Part shown: in pieces, positions 1 to 7,650 of the stretch
Layout of the letters: every line of letters starts with the position of its first letter
Numbering within the stretch: position 1 is the first letter of the stretch
From: CAZGMC01 sp964526565
Lineage (GTDB): Bacteria; Pseudomonadota; Alphaproteobacteria; DSM-16000; Inquilinaceae
Length of the DNA stretch: 24,383 bases
Direction: 5' to 3'
Assembly: GCA_964526565.1 (NCBI GenBank)
Contig: CAZGMC010000064.1
Span: forward strand, 1 to 24,383
Notes under the pieces: model-generated
What the model was told of the DNA's origin: nothing
Database searches by the model: none
The model's input: the letters and a program-made list of their open reading frames with translations, nothing else
Translations under genes and position numbers: made by a program

Positions 1-2
1 AA

Positions 3-749
3 TCTATATCGGAGTCAGTATCGGTATCATTATTGATGACGCACCCGACAGCTCGGGAGCAGATGGCCGACTACCTGACCACCGGTGCCGTGGTCAATGC
101 GCTCAACATGCCGTCGGTCAGCGCCGAGGATGCGCCGCGCCTGCGGCCCTATCTGGCCCTGGCCGAGCTGCTGGGCGGGTTCGCCGGCCAGATCACCGAG
201 TCCGGCATCCGCACGGTGAACATCGAGTACGCCGGCGAGGCGGCCGGGCTGAACACGCGGCCGATCACCGCCATGCTGCTGATGGGCCTGCTGCGGCCGC
301 TGCTCGACAGCGTGAACATGGTGTCGGCGCCGGTGCTGGCGCGCGAGCGCGGCATCGACGTCAGCGAGACCCGGCGCGACCGGGCGCCCGACTACCACAC
401 CACCGTCAAGCTGACGGTGACCAGCGAGACGCGCACCCGCTCCGCCGTCGGTTCCCTGTTCGGCGGGCTGAAGCCGCGCATCGTGGCGGTGGAGGACATC
501 CCGCTGGAGGCCGAGCTGACCAGGCACATGCTGTTCGTCCGCAACCAGGACCAACCCGGCCTGATCGGCCGCCTGGGCACCGTGCTGGGCGAAGCCGGCA
601 TCAACATCGCCAGCTTCCACCTGGGCCGCAGCGCGCCCGGCGGCGACGCCGTCGCCCTGGTCGCCATCGACCAGCCGCCGCCGGCCGAGGTGCTGGCGCG
701 GGTCGGCGGCCTGCCCAATGTCATCCGGGTGCGGGCGCTGCAGTTCTGA
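3..749 (+). CDS. serA: D-3-phosphoglycerate dehydrogenase, C-terminal part (partial)
   Basis: This is the C-terminal part of SerA, which oxidises 3-phosphoglycerate in the first step of serine synthesis. Visible are the substrate-domain end (EQMADYLTTGAVVNALNMPS), the intervening domain (GLNTRPITAMLLMGLLRPL, ARERGIDVSETR) and a C-terminal ACT domain (MLFVRNQDQPGLIGRLGTVL, then NIASFHLGR and GGDAVALV) that usually senses serine. The NAD-binding and catalytic domains are missing. The frame stays open to the left edge, but residues before EQMADYL (SISESVSVSLLMTHPTAR) do not resemble SerA, and the first 40 bases are about 35% GC. The gene is therefore cut by the window edge or joined to foreign sequence. 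TTG33/ATG36 are possible but unconvincing starts. The last 29 bases overlap the convergent rmlB 3' end. Family identity is firm; the 5' boundary is not. Confidence 0.85.
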   Translation, partial: SISESVSVSLLMTHPTAREQMADYLTTGAVVNALNMPSVSAEDAPRLRPYLALAELLGGFAGQITESGIRTVNIEYAGEAAGLNTRPITAMLLMGLLRPLLDSVNMVSAPVLARERGIDVSETRRDRAPDYHTTVKLTVTSETRTRSAVGSLFGGLKPRIVAVEDIPLEAELTRHMLFVRNQDQPGLIGRLGTVLGEAGINIASFHLGRSAPGGDAVALVAIDQPPPAEVLARVGGLPNVIRVRALQF

Positions 750-1872
750 CCGGTTCCGCGGCGGCGGCGGCAGCCGCGGCGAGGCCCAGGCGCTGGCCGT
801 CATAGCGCCGCTCCAGGATGGGCTGCCACCAGTCGCGGTTGCCCAGGTACCAGTCGATGGTGGCGCGCAGGCCGTCGGCGAAGCCGTGGCGCGGTGCCCA
901 GTCCAGCTCGCGTTCGATCCGCGCCGGGTCGATGGCGTAGCGGAAGTCGTGGCCGGGGCGGTCGGCAACGAAGGTGATCAGGGCGCGGCGCGGCCGGCCG
1001 TCGGGCAGGGGCGGCGCCACCGCGTCGAGCGTGTCGCAGATCGCCTCGACCACCTGCAGGTTGGTCCGTTCCGACCGGCCGCCGATCATGTACGTCTCGC
1101 CGGGCCGGCCGGCCGCGACGACGCGCACCAGCGCCTCGGCGTGGTCGGTGACGTACAGCCAGTCGCGGACGTTGTCGCCGCGGCCGTACACCGGCAGCGA
1201 CTCGCCGGCCAGCGCCTTGAGGATCATCAGCGGCATGAGCTTCTCCGGGAACTGGTACGGCCCGTAATTGTTCGAGCAGTTCGTCACCAGGACCGGCAGC
1301 CCGTAGGTGTGGTGCCAGGCGCGCACCAGGTGGTCCGACGAGGCCTTGCTGGCGGAATAGGGCGAGCGCGGGTCGTACGGCGTGGTCTCGTCGAAGGCGC
1401 CGGCCGGTCCCAGCGAGCCGAACACCTCGTCGGTCGACACGTGCAGGAAGCGGAACCGGGCGCGGCCGGCCTCGTCCAGGCCGCGCCAGTACGCCGTGGC
1501 CACGTCGAGCAGCGCGGCGGTGCCGACCACGTTGGTCTGGATGAAGGCGGCCGGCGCGTCGATCGACCGGTCGACGTGGGTCTCCGCCGCCAGGTGCATC
1601 ACCGTGTCGGGCCGGAACCCGGCGAAGGCGCGGGCCATGGCGGCGCCGTCGCAGATGTCGGCCTCAAGGAACGCATGGCGCGGGCTGTCCGCCACCGGCG
1701 CCAGCGACTCGAGGCTGGCGGCGTAGGTCAGCTTGTCGACGTTGAGCACGGCGTGCGGCGTACCGGCGAGCAGGTGGCGCACCACGGCCGAGCCGATGAA
1801 GCCGGCGCCGCCGGTGACCAGGATGCGGCTGACCAGGATGCGGCGCGGATCGGGATGCGGCTCAGCCGGCAT
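721..1872 (-). CDS. rmlB: dTDP-glucose 4,6-dehydratase
   Basis: RmlB converts dTDP-glucose to dTDP-4-keto-6-deoxyglucose in the cytoplasm. It is an extended short-chain dehydrogenase/reductase: the NAD-binding GGAGFIG lies near the N-terminus, then HLAAETHVDRS, the STDEVFG segment with catalytic Asp-Glu, YSASKASSDH with Tyr-x-x-x-Lys, and NCSNNYGPYQFPEKL. The start at 1872 is preferred because GGGGAGA lies just upstream; an ATG at 1884 has no ribosome site. It overlaps the rmlC stop by 11 bases, so translation is probably coupled. The 383-residue product is slightly longer than usual: after RLGL the C-terminus runs into eight alanines and about 13 more residues, the last part encoded antisense to the serA end. 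A perfect 15-bp tandem duplication (1815-1844) gives RILVSRILVT near the N-terminus. It is the last gene of rmlA-rmlC-rmlB. Confidence 0.95.
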   Translation of the reverse strand: MPAEPHPDPRRILVSRILVTGGAGFIGSAVVRHLLAGTPHAVLNVDKLTYAASLESLAPVADSPRHAFLEADICDGAAMARAFAGFRPDTVMHLAAETHVDRSIDAPAAFIQTNVVGTAALLDVATAYWRGLDEAGRARFRFLHVSTDEVFGSLGPAGAFDETTPYDPRSPYSASKASSDHLVRAWHHTYGLPVLVTNCSNNYGPYQFPEKLMPLMILKALAGESLPVYGRGDNVRDWLYVTDHAEALVRVVAAGRPGETYMIGGRSERTNLQVVEAICDTLDAVAPPLPDGRPRRALITFVADRPGHDFRYAIDPARIERELDWAPRHGFADGLRATIDWYLGNRDWWQPILERRYDGQRLGLAAAAAAAAEPVRTAAPAPG

Positions 1873-2437
1873 GGCTCTCCCCATAGGTGAACGGGCTGTC
1901 GAGGTCCTTCAGGCGCGGGTACAGCCGGTCCTTGTCCGACACCACGGCGTCAGCCTCGGCGACCGGCCAGTTGATGCCCAGGTCCGGGTCGGCCCAGTAC
2001 AGGCCGCCCTCCGTTTCCGGCGCGTACGGTGCATCGAGCTTGTACAGGGCCTCGGTGTCGGGCTCCAGTGTACAAAAGCCGTGGGCGAACCCGGCCGGCA
2101 CGTACAGTTGGGCCCGGTTGTCCCGCGACAGCACGGCGGCGACATGGCGGCCGTATGTCGGCGAGCCCTTGCGGATGTCGACCACGACGTCGAGCACCGC
2201 ACCGCGCACCACCCGCACCAGCTTGGCCTGGGCCGCCGGCGGCGCCTGGAAGTGCAGGCCGCGGATGGTGCCACGGGCGGCGGAATAGGACTGGTTCTCC
2301 TGGACCAGCGCGGCGTCGATCCCGGCCTCGGCCAGCCGCTGCCGGCTGTACGTCTCCGCCAGGAAGCCGCGCGGGTCGGCGAAGCGCCGCGGCACCAGCA
2401 GGCGGACCTCGGGGATCTCCAGTACGGTTACGTCCAC
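1862..2437 (-). CDS. rmlC: dTDP-4-dehydrorhamnose 3,5-epimerase
   Basis: RmlC epimerises C3 and C5 of dTDP-4-keto-6-deoxyglucose. It is a cupin-fold protein of 191 residues, normal for the family. Motifs seen are RRFADPRGFLAETY, QENQSYSAARGTIRGLHFQ (with the catalytic His), VVVDIRKGSPTYG, YVPAGFAHGF and YKLDAPYAPETEGG with the tail INWP. The start is a GTG at 2437, chosen because AGGAG lies eight bases upstream and the protein then begins VDVTVLEIPEVRLLVPRRF, as family members do. The open frame continues upstream in low-complexity sequence that is not protein-like. A run of eight G (C on the coding strand) lies between the ribosome site and the start and could vary in length. The 3' end overlaps rmlB; the gap to rmlA is 126 bases. 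Confidence 0.93.
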   Translation of the reverse strand: MDVTVLEIPEVRLLVPRRFADPRGFLAETYSRQRLAEAGIDAALVQENQSYSAARGTIRGLHFQAPPAAQAKLVRVVRGAVLDVVVDIRKGSPTYGRHVAAVLSRDNRAQLYVPAGFAHGFCTLEPDTEALYKLDAPYAPETEGGLYWADPDLGINWPVAEADAVVSDKDRLYPRLKDLDSPFTYGESHAG

Positions 2438-2508
2438 GGGGGGGGCTCCTGATCGTTCGTGCCGGATCGCGGCGGCGACCAGGCTGGCTGGACGGCCGCG
2501 GCGGCAAT

Positions 2509-2540
2509 GGACGGCGGGACGGCGGGACGGCGGGACGGCG
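2509..2540. repeat. Four tandem copies of an 8-bp unit
   Basis: Four uninterrupted copies of GGACGGCG lie in the spacer between rmlA and rmlC. Such short repeats can change copy number by slippage, and here would alter only the spacing between the two genes. No coding role is seen. Confidence 0.8.
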
Positions 2541-2563
2541 GCAACCGGGCGGGGCAAGCTGCC

Positions 2564-3460
2564 TCAGGCGACGGCGCTGCGCCGCACGTGCCCAGCCTCG
2601 GCCAGCACGCGCAGAAGATAGTCGCCGTAGCCGCTCTTGGCGAAGCGGACGGCATGCGCCTCCAGGGCGTCGGCGGAGATGAAGCCGAGGCGGAAGGCGA
2701 TTTCCTCCGGACAGGCGACCTTGAGTCCCTGGCGCGCCTCGATGGTCTGCACGAACTGGCCGGCCTGCAGCAGCGAATCGTGGGTGCCGGTGTCCAGCCA
2801 GGCATAGCCGCGACCCATCATCTCGACCGACAGGGCACCCAGCGCCAGATAGTGACGGTTGACGTCGGTGATCTCCAGCTCGCCGCGGGCCGAGGGCTTG
2901 AGTCCGGCGGCGATGTCCAGCACGCGGTTGTCATAGAAATAGAGCCCGGTGACCGCGTAGTTGGATTTGGGCCGGGCCGGCTTCTCCTCGACGGTGACGG
3001 CGCGGCCGTGGCCGTCGAACTCGACGACGCCGTAGCGTTCGGGATCGCTGACGTAGTAGCCGAACACCGTGGCGCCCGAGTCGCGGGCGGCGGCACGGCG
3101 CAGCAGCTCGGGCAGGCCGTGGCCGTAGAAGATGTTGTCGCCCAGCACCAGGGCGACGCGGTCGTCGCCGACGAACTCGCGGCCGATGATGAACGCCTGG
3201 GCCAGCCCCTCCGGCCGCGGCTGGGCGGCGTAGTCGAGTCGCAGCCCCCACTGGGCGCCGTCACCGAGCAGGCGGCGGAACTGCCCCTGGTCCTCCGGCG
3301 TGGTGATGACCAGGATGTCACGGATGCCGGCCAGCATCAGCGTCGTCAGCGGGTAGTAGATCATCGGCTTGTCGTAGACGGGCATGAGCTGCTTGCTGAC
3401 CGCCATGGTGACCGGATAGAGCCGCGTGCCTGACCCGCCGGCGAGGATGATGCCCTTCAT
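2564..3460 (-). CDS. rmlA: Glucose-1-phosphate thymidylyltransferase
   Basis: RmlA joins glucose-1-phosphate and dTTP to give dTDP-glucose, the first committed step to dTDP-rhamnose and related deoxy sugars. The N-terminus MKGIILAGGSGTRLYPVT carries the nucleotide-binding signature. It is followed by SKQLMPVYDKPMIYYPL, ALVLGDNIFYG (with the metal-binding Asp), VVEFD, VEEKPARPKSNYAVTGLYFYD and GELEITDVN, and the tail has AWLDTGTHDSLLQAG. Length is 298 residues, typical for the short RmlA form. The start at 3460 has GGGAG nearby upstream; upstream in-frame residues are not family-like. It is the promoter-proximal gene of rmlA-rmlC-rmlB and is divergent from the flippase gene across a 257-bp region. 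Confidence 0.96.
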   Translation of the reverse strand: MKGIILAGGSGTRLYPVTMAVSKQLMPVYDKPMIYYPLTTLMLAGIRDILVITTPEDQGQFRRLLGDGAQWGLRLDYAAQPRPEGLAQAFIIGREFVGDDRVALVLGDNIFYGHGLPELLRRAAARDSGATVFGYYVSDPERYGVVEFDGHGRAVTVEEKPARPKSNYAVTGLYFYDNRVLDIAAGLKPSARGELEITDVNRHYLALGALSVEMMGRGYAWLDTGTHDSLLQAGQFVQTIEARQGLKVACPEEIAFRLGFISADALEAHAVRFAKSGYGDYLLRVLAEAGHVRRSAVA

Positions 3461-3717
3461 CTGGTGCTCCCGAAACCTCTTGTGCCCGCCTTCTGCCGGC
3501 GCGATCCTACGCGTCCGACCGGCCGCGCGAACATATCCATCCATATGAAAAGCCGCCCTGGCAACCGCAGCGGGGCGGCGGGGCACAACCGGATACGACT
3601 TTCGGCCGGTGCTACACCTGGACAAAGGGGTGGGCCGGACGCGGTCGTGGTACGACCATCACTCCCGACCCGGCACGGGCTGCCATCGGGCGTGCGCTCC
3701 AAGGGCTTTCAGGCGCG
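3461..3717. promoter_or_regulatory. Divergent intergenic region with a small palindrome
   Basis: This region lies between rmlA (minus) and the flippase gene (plus), so promoters for both are expected here. An inverted repeat CATAT-N6-ATATG at 3532-3547 sits in a locally AT-rich patch and could be an operator or an AT-rich promoter element. A GC-rich stem (GCCGCCC ... GGGCGGC) follows around 3552-3580. I could not fix a convincing -35/-10 pair on either strand. Confidence 0.35.
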
Positions 3718-5181
3718 GTGATGATCGGTCCCGGCGTTACCTCCATCCTGCGCAACGGTCTCTACCTGCTCGGCTCCGGCTGGCTGGCCTACGGCCTGCG
3801 CGCCCTGTACGTGATCGCCCTGGCCCGCTTCCTGGGGCCGGAGGGCTATGGCCTGATAGCCTATGCCCAGGCGCTGTACTTCCTGGTCATCGGCTTCATC
3901 GGCTTCGGGTTGGAGATCATCCTGCCGCGCGAGGTCGGCCGCGACCGTGCGCGGGGCGGCGAGGTGTTGCGTCTGCTGGTGACCATCCGGTTCGGCACCA
4001 CGCTGGCCGGCGCGGCTGCCTTCCTGGCGATCGGTCTGTGGGCGGAGCCGACGGCGACGGGGCGGGCGGTCATCCTTGTCCTGTCCCTGGCCCTGCTGGG
4101 GCGGAGTCTGGCGATCCTGGCGCAACAGGCCTTCGTCGGCTACGAGGAAAGCCGGTTCCAACTGCTCGTCTCCGCCGTGTTCCGGACGGCCGAGTTGATT
4201 GCAGGGAGCACGGCGCTGGTGCTGGGCGCCGATGTCCTGGTCATCGCCGCCATCCATTCCGCTTCGTGGATTGCCGAAGGACTGGCGGCACTGTTTCTTG
4301 TGGACCGGCGACTGGCCGGCCTGCGCGGCCGGCGGGACTGGACGGCACTGCCGGCGCTGCTGCGGGAAGGTGCGCTGATCGGTCTGGCCAGGGCCCTCGG
4401 CATCTGGCTGGGCACCGGACCATTGGTTCTGTACCGCTACACTGTCGACGATACTGCGGCGGTCGGCGTGTTGAGCCTGGCGCTGCAAGGTACCATGCTG
4501 TTGGCTGGCGCGATCAGCAGCTTCATGGCGGCGGCGATCCCGGTCCTCAGCCGCTCAATCGCCAGGGCCGATGGCCGCGATGCGGTGTATATGGATGCCG
4601 CCAACCGGCTCGGCCTGCTGTTGGGGGCGCTGGGCTGGCTGGTCGGAACCGCGTTCGGGCCGTGGCTGGTCAACACGCTGGTGGGGCCGGCTTTTGCCGA
4701 GACCGGCGCCTTGCTTGGACTGGCCCTGCTGTCGATCGCGCCCATCACCCTGACGGCGGCGGCCGGCCAGCTCTTCATGGTGCGCGGTCAGGTCGCCGTG
4801 CCGCTCTGGGCGAACGTGGCGGCAGCAGCGGTCCTGACGGCAGGCCTGCCGCTCGCCGTTGCTGAGTTCGGTGCCATCGGCGCGATCGCGGCGATCCTTG
4901 CGGCCTGGGGCGTCAAGCTGGCGGTTCTTTTTGCTTTTCTCCGCAAGAGTCTTGGCGCGCTGCTGTCACCATCGTGCATCCGGCTGATGGCGGCGGCGGC
5001 GGCGGTCATCGCGATCCATTCGGTGCTGCCGCCGGTCTCGATGACGGTGACAACCCTGTTCGTGTCCACCGCCTTCATCGTATTGCCCATGGTGGGGATA
5101 TCAGCCCGGGAGCGCGACCATCTTGCCGAGCTGCTCGCCAGGCTGAGCAGCCGGGCGATGGCCAGCCGCAAACGGTCGTAA
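3718..5181 (+). CDS. Wzx-type polysaccharide flippase (MOP superfamily)
   Basis: This is a 487-residue, strongly hydrophobic inner-membrane protein of the polysaccharide-exporter class, expected to flip lipid-linked oligosaccharide from cytoplasm to periplasm. The N-terminal pattern (RNGLYLLGSGWLAYGLRALY, then ALARFLGPEGYGLIAYAQAL) is typical of Wzx proteins. Many hydrophobic segments follow, in the range of 12 or more helices. Charged residues typical of the transport cavity are not resolvable by eye. The start is GTG at 3718 or ATG at 3721; the ribosome site is weak. It begins a plus-strand run of glycan genes and is divergent from rmlA. A PST-type export route is implied, but no polymerase or chain-length regulator is seen nearby. 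Confidence 0.88.
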   Translation: MMIGPGVTSILRNGLYLLGSGWLAYGLRALYVIALARFLGPEGYGLIAYAQALYFLVIGFIGFGLEIILPREVGRDRARGGEVLRLLVTIRFGTTLAGAAAFLAIGLWAEPTATGRAVILVLSLALLGRSLAILAQQAFVGYEESRFQLLVSAVFRTAELIAGSTALVLGADVLVIAAIHSASWIAEGLAALFLVDRRLAGLRGRRDWTALPALLREGALIGLARALGIWLGTGPLVLYRYTVDDTAAVGVLSLALQGTMLLAGAISSFMAAAIPVLSRSIARADGRDAVYMDAANRLGLLLGALGWLVGTAFGPWLVNTLVGPAFAETGALLGLALLSIAPITLTAAAGQLFMVRGQVAVPLWANVAAAAVLTAGLPLAVAEFGAIGAIAAILAAWGVKLAVLFAFLRKSLGALLSPSCIRLMAAAAAVIAIHSVLPPVSMTVTTLFVSTAFIVLPMVGISARERDHLAELLARLSSRAMASRKRS

Positions 5182-5437
5182 ATCCTGACGGTATTGTCCG
5201 GGCATGATAGTCCTTTATCGCTACGCCTCGTGCCGGCCTGCGGGACAGTGAGGGACTTGCGCTGGCTGACGCAGTCGGCTAGCGAGTCGCCGAGGACGTT
5301 CGACCCATCCCGCTGGGATCGGTAGTCGAGGCGCGTCAGGCAGTGTGTCAGCCGGCTCAAGGATTGCGACGCTCAAACGGTGCTGCGGGATGCAGGCGGG
5401 CGGCCAGGCCGGGCTGACCAGCGAGGAACACGATTGG

Positions 5438-6577
5438 ATGCGGCTGCTTTTTACGAATCACGACCTGGAGGACTTGCGCGGATCGGAAGTGAATTGTTTC
5501 CAGCTTGCGTCCCATTTTAGGATGCGCAGTGATTATGTGCAAGTCTTCTGCTTCAGAAAAGGCTCATACTGGGAGAAAATGTTCGCTGACGAGGACATAG
5601 ATCTGGTTTCCTTGGGTGATATCGCGGTCCGGGCGTCGATCCGTAACTCGTCATTCGATGTCGTCTGGACACATCACTGGCCGACCCTTGCCTATGTGAA
5701 GCATGTACTGAACGTATCTGCGACGTACTGGGTTCATTCGTCCCTGTCGCCTTATGAGCCTTTGGAAGGTCCCACACATGATGTCTGCTGGTGCGATCTT
5801 GTTCTGGCGAACAGCACCGAGACGAGAGACAGGCTGATCATGGAGGGCATTGCGGAAAACAGCATACATATTTTTCCGAATTTCATCGACAGTCGGTACA
5901 CATTTCTTGCAGGGTCCCGCGACAGTCATGAAAGACGTATCCTGGTCGTGTCCAATCACGTCCCGGAAGAGCTGTTGAACGCGGTTTTCATGCTGAGAAA
6001 GGCGGGCTATGCCGTCGACATTATCGGCGAAGGATACAAAAAAAAATTCGTCGATCAGGCCTTGGTCATTCAATACGACATGGTCGTTTCGATAGGGAAA
6101 ACGGTTCCGTATGGGCTATTTTCCGGGATACCAGTGTATCTGTACGACCATTTCGGCGGCTGCGGCATACTGACCGAGCAGAATTTTGACAAGGCCTCCC
6201 TTTTCAATTTTTCCGGGAGAGGATTTGATACGAGAAAGAACGCGAAGGATATCCACAATGAAGTTGTCCATGTCTTTGAAGATTATTCATTCTACCAGCA
6301 GGAGACGCAAACATTGGCTCGAAAGGTCGCCGATACCCGTTCCCTGGACAGGAATATAGAACGTGTTTTTACGATGCTTGAACAAGAGAAAACGGATAAT
6401 TATAACAATGCATGTGTTGATCAGAGGCGCATGATTGAATCGTATGTGCTGGAAGTCAGGAGATTGCAACGGCTCAAGTCGCTGGTCGGCAGGATGCGTG
6501 GCCTGCATTCGACCGTTTCCAGCACTGCCAAGCGCATTCGGGACAATCTTCCCGGCAGTCTGGCACGGCGGGCATGA
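5438..6577 (+). CDS. GT-B-like glycosyltransferase, lower GC than neighbours
   Basis: This is a protein of about 379 residues that I assign to a GT-B-type glycosyltransferase. Support comes from the N-terminal MRLLFTNHDLEDLRGSEVN, the mid-region DLVLANSTETRDRLIMEGI followed by IHIFPNFIDSRY (the usual GT4 linker pattern), and the second-domain segment DMVVSIGKTVPYGLFSGIPVYLYD, which resembles the donor-binding half. The C-terminus is charged and probably coiled (EQEKTDNYNNACVDQRR onwards). The start at 5438 is chosen because GAGGAA lies nine bases upstream; an in-frame start at 5345 has no ribosome site. Base composition is clearly lower in GC, and codons such as ATA, AAA and TTT are common, unlike neighbouring genes, which suggests acquisition by transfer. 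Donor and acceptor sugars are unknown. Confidence 0.72.
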   Translation: MRLLFTNHDLEDLRGSEVNCFQLASHFRMRSDYVQVFCFRKGSYWEKMFADEDIDLVSLGDIAVRASIRNSSFDVVWTHHWPTLAYVKHVLNVSATYWVHSSLSPYEPLEGPTHDVCWCDLVLANSTETRDRLIMEGIAENSIHIFPNFIDSRYTFLAGSRDSHERRILVVSNHVPEELLNAVFMLRKAGYAVDIIGEGYKKKFVDQALVIQYDMVVSIGKTVPYGLFSGIPVYLYDHFGGCGILTEQNFDKASLFNFSGRGFDTRKNAKDIHNEVVHVFEDYSFYQQETQTLARKVADTRSLDRNIERVFTMLEQEKTDNYNNACVDQRRMIESYVLEVRRLQRLKSLVGRMRGLHSTVSSTAKRIRDNLPGSLARRA

Positions 6578-6607
6578 TCACATACGTTGGTATTCAAGGA
6601 ATGCAGC

Positions 6608-7585
6608 ATGTCCAATCGCATTGGCCTTGTATCAGAGCAGGCGGATAGTCTTGACATTATCATGTCAACGTACAGTGGAGCACGCTATCTTGAGCCACAG
6701 CTCCAGTCCCTGTTCGAGCAGACCGACCGGGCCTGGCGGCTGATCGTCAGGGACGACGGCTCGCAAGACGATACACCCGCCATATTGGCGGAGTACAGGG
6801 AGCGCCATCCGAAGGAAGTCGAAGTCCTTGTCGACAACCTTGGCGGCATCGGCGCCCAGCGAAGCTTTGCTGCAGTGATGGAAGTATCAACCGCGGATTT
6901 CATGCTGTTCTGTGACCAGGACGACGTGTGGCTGCCGCAGAAGGTCGAGGTTCTCAGGGCGCGGATGAATGACCTGGAGGCGCGGGTCGGCCGGCACACC
7001 CCCATCCTGGTGCACAGCGACCTGGTCGTCGTCGACGCCGACCTTCGGCCGTTGGCGCCGTCATTGCTGAAGCGGCTGACGGCGGGGCGGACGGACTGCC
7101 ATGCGTTCCGGCGGCTGCTGATGGAGAATGTCGTGACCGGGTGTGCGACCATGGTCAACCGGGCGCTCGTGCAACGGGCGCTGCCGGTGCCCCCGGAAGC
7201 CTGGATGCACGACTGGTGGCTGGCGCTGGTGGCGGCGGCGTTCGGCGTCATCGACCATGTGGACGAACCGCTGGTCCTCTATCGCCAGCACGGCCGGAAC
7301 ACGCTCGGTGCCCGGCGCACCTTGGCCGGTCGCGTGCGCCGGGTGGTCGCCGATCCGGCGGCGCTGGTGCAGCGTTCGCGGCAGGGCCTGCGGCGGACGG
7401 CGGCGCAGGCCAGGGCCTTCGTCGCGCGCCATGGCGACCAGATGAAGCCGGAGGACCTGAAAATTGCGCAGGCCTATGGCGGGCTTCCGGACAAGAGCTA
7501 TGGTGCCCGCCGGGCCGCCATCGTCCGCAACCGGTTCTTCCTGCGCGACCGGCTGGCCAATGCCGGGCTGTTGCTGTTCGCGTAG
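6608..7585 (+). CDS. GT2 family glycosyltransferase (rhamnosyltransferase-like)
   Basis: This GT-A fold glycosyltransferase has 325 residues. It shows the N-terminal nucleotide-sugar segment (LDIIMSTYSGARYLEPQLQS, then RLIVRDDGSQDDT) and the metal-binding motif FCDQDDVWLPQK. WMHDWWLALVAAAFG is the acceptor-side segment, and LYRQHGRN follows. The FCDQDDVW pattern is common in rhamnosyltransferase-like GT2 proteins, which would fit the nearby rml genes, but the sugar is inferred. The start at 6608 follows AAGGAA; an in-frame start at 6587 is less likely. Base composition changes within the gene: the first 250-300 bases are lower in GC like the preceding gene, and the remainder is very GC-rich. 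The next gene follows after 65 bases. Confidence 0.88.
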   Translation: MSNRIGLVSEQADSLDIIMSTYSGARYLEPQLQSLFEQTDRAWRLIVRDDGSQDDTPAILAEYRERHPKEVEVLVDNLGGIGAQRSFAAVMEVSTADFMLFCDQDDVWLPQKVEVLRARMNDLEARVGRHTPILVHSDLVVVDADLRPLAPSLLKRLTAGRTDCHAFRRLLMENVVTGCATMVNRALVQRALPVPPEAWMHDWWLALVAAAFGVIDHVDEPLVLYRQHGRNTLGARRTLAGRVRRVVADPAALVQRSRQGLRRTAAQARAFVARHGDQMKPEDLKIAQAYGGLPDKSYGARRAAIVRNRFFLRDRLANAGLLLFA

Positions 7586-7650
7586 CGGCTGCTGTTTGCG
7601 TCGCGGCAGCGCCGCCCCGGTTCCGCGGCCGGCAGGGAAGCGAGACAACC

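Noticed and set aside
718..1890. Plus-strand open frame across rmlB
   Set aside because: Antisense to a well-conserved dehydratase, with Arg/Gly/Val/His-rich sequence and no recognisable motif.
5182..5437. Possible ops/JUMPstart element before the GT-B-like gene
   Set aside because: Only TCGGTAG was seen (around 5320), not the GGCGGTAG core, and no flanking conserved sequence.
7141..7650. Upstream extension of the 7651 GT2 gene
   Set aside because: This in-frame part overlaps the preceding GT2 gene in another frame, is Gly/Ala/Arg-rich and not GT-like. Family similarity begins at ATG 7651.
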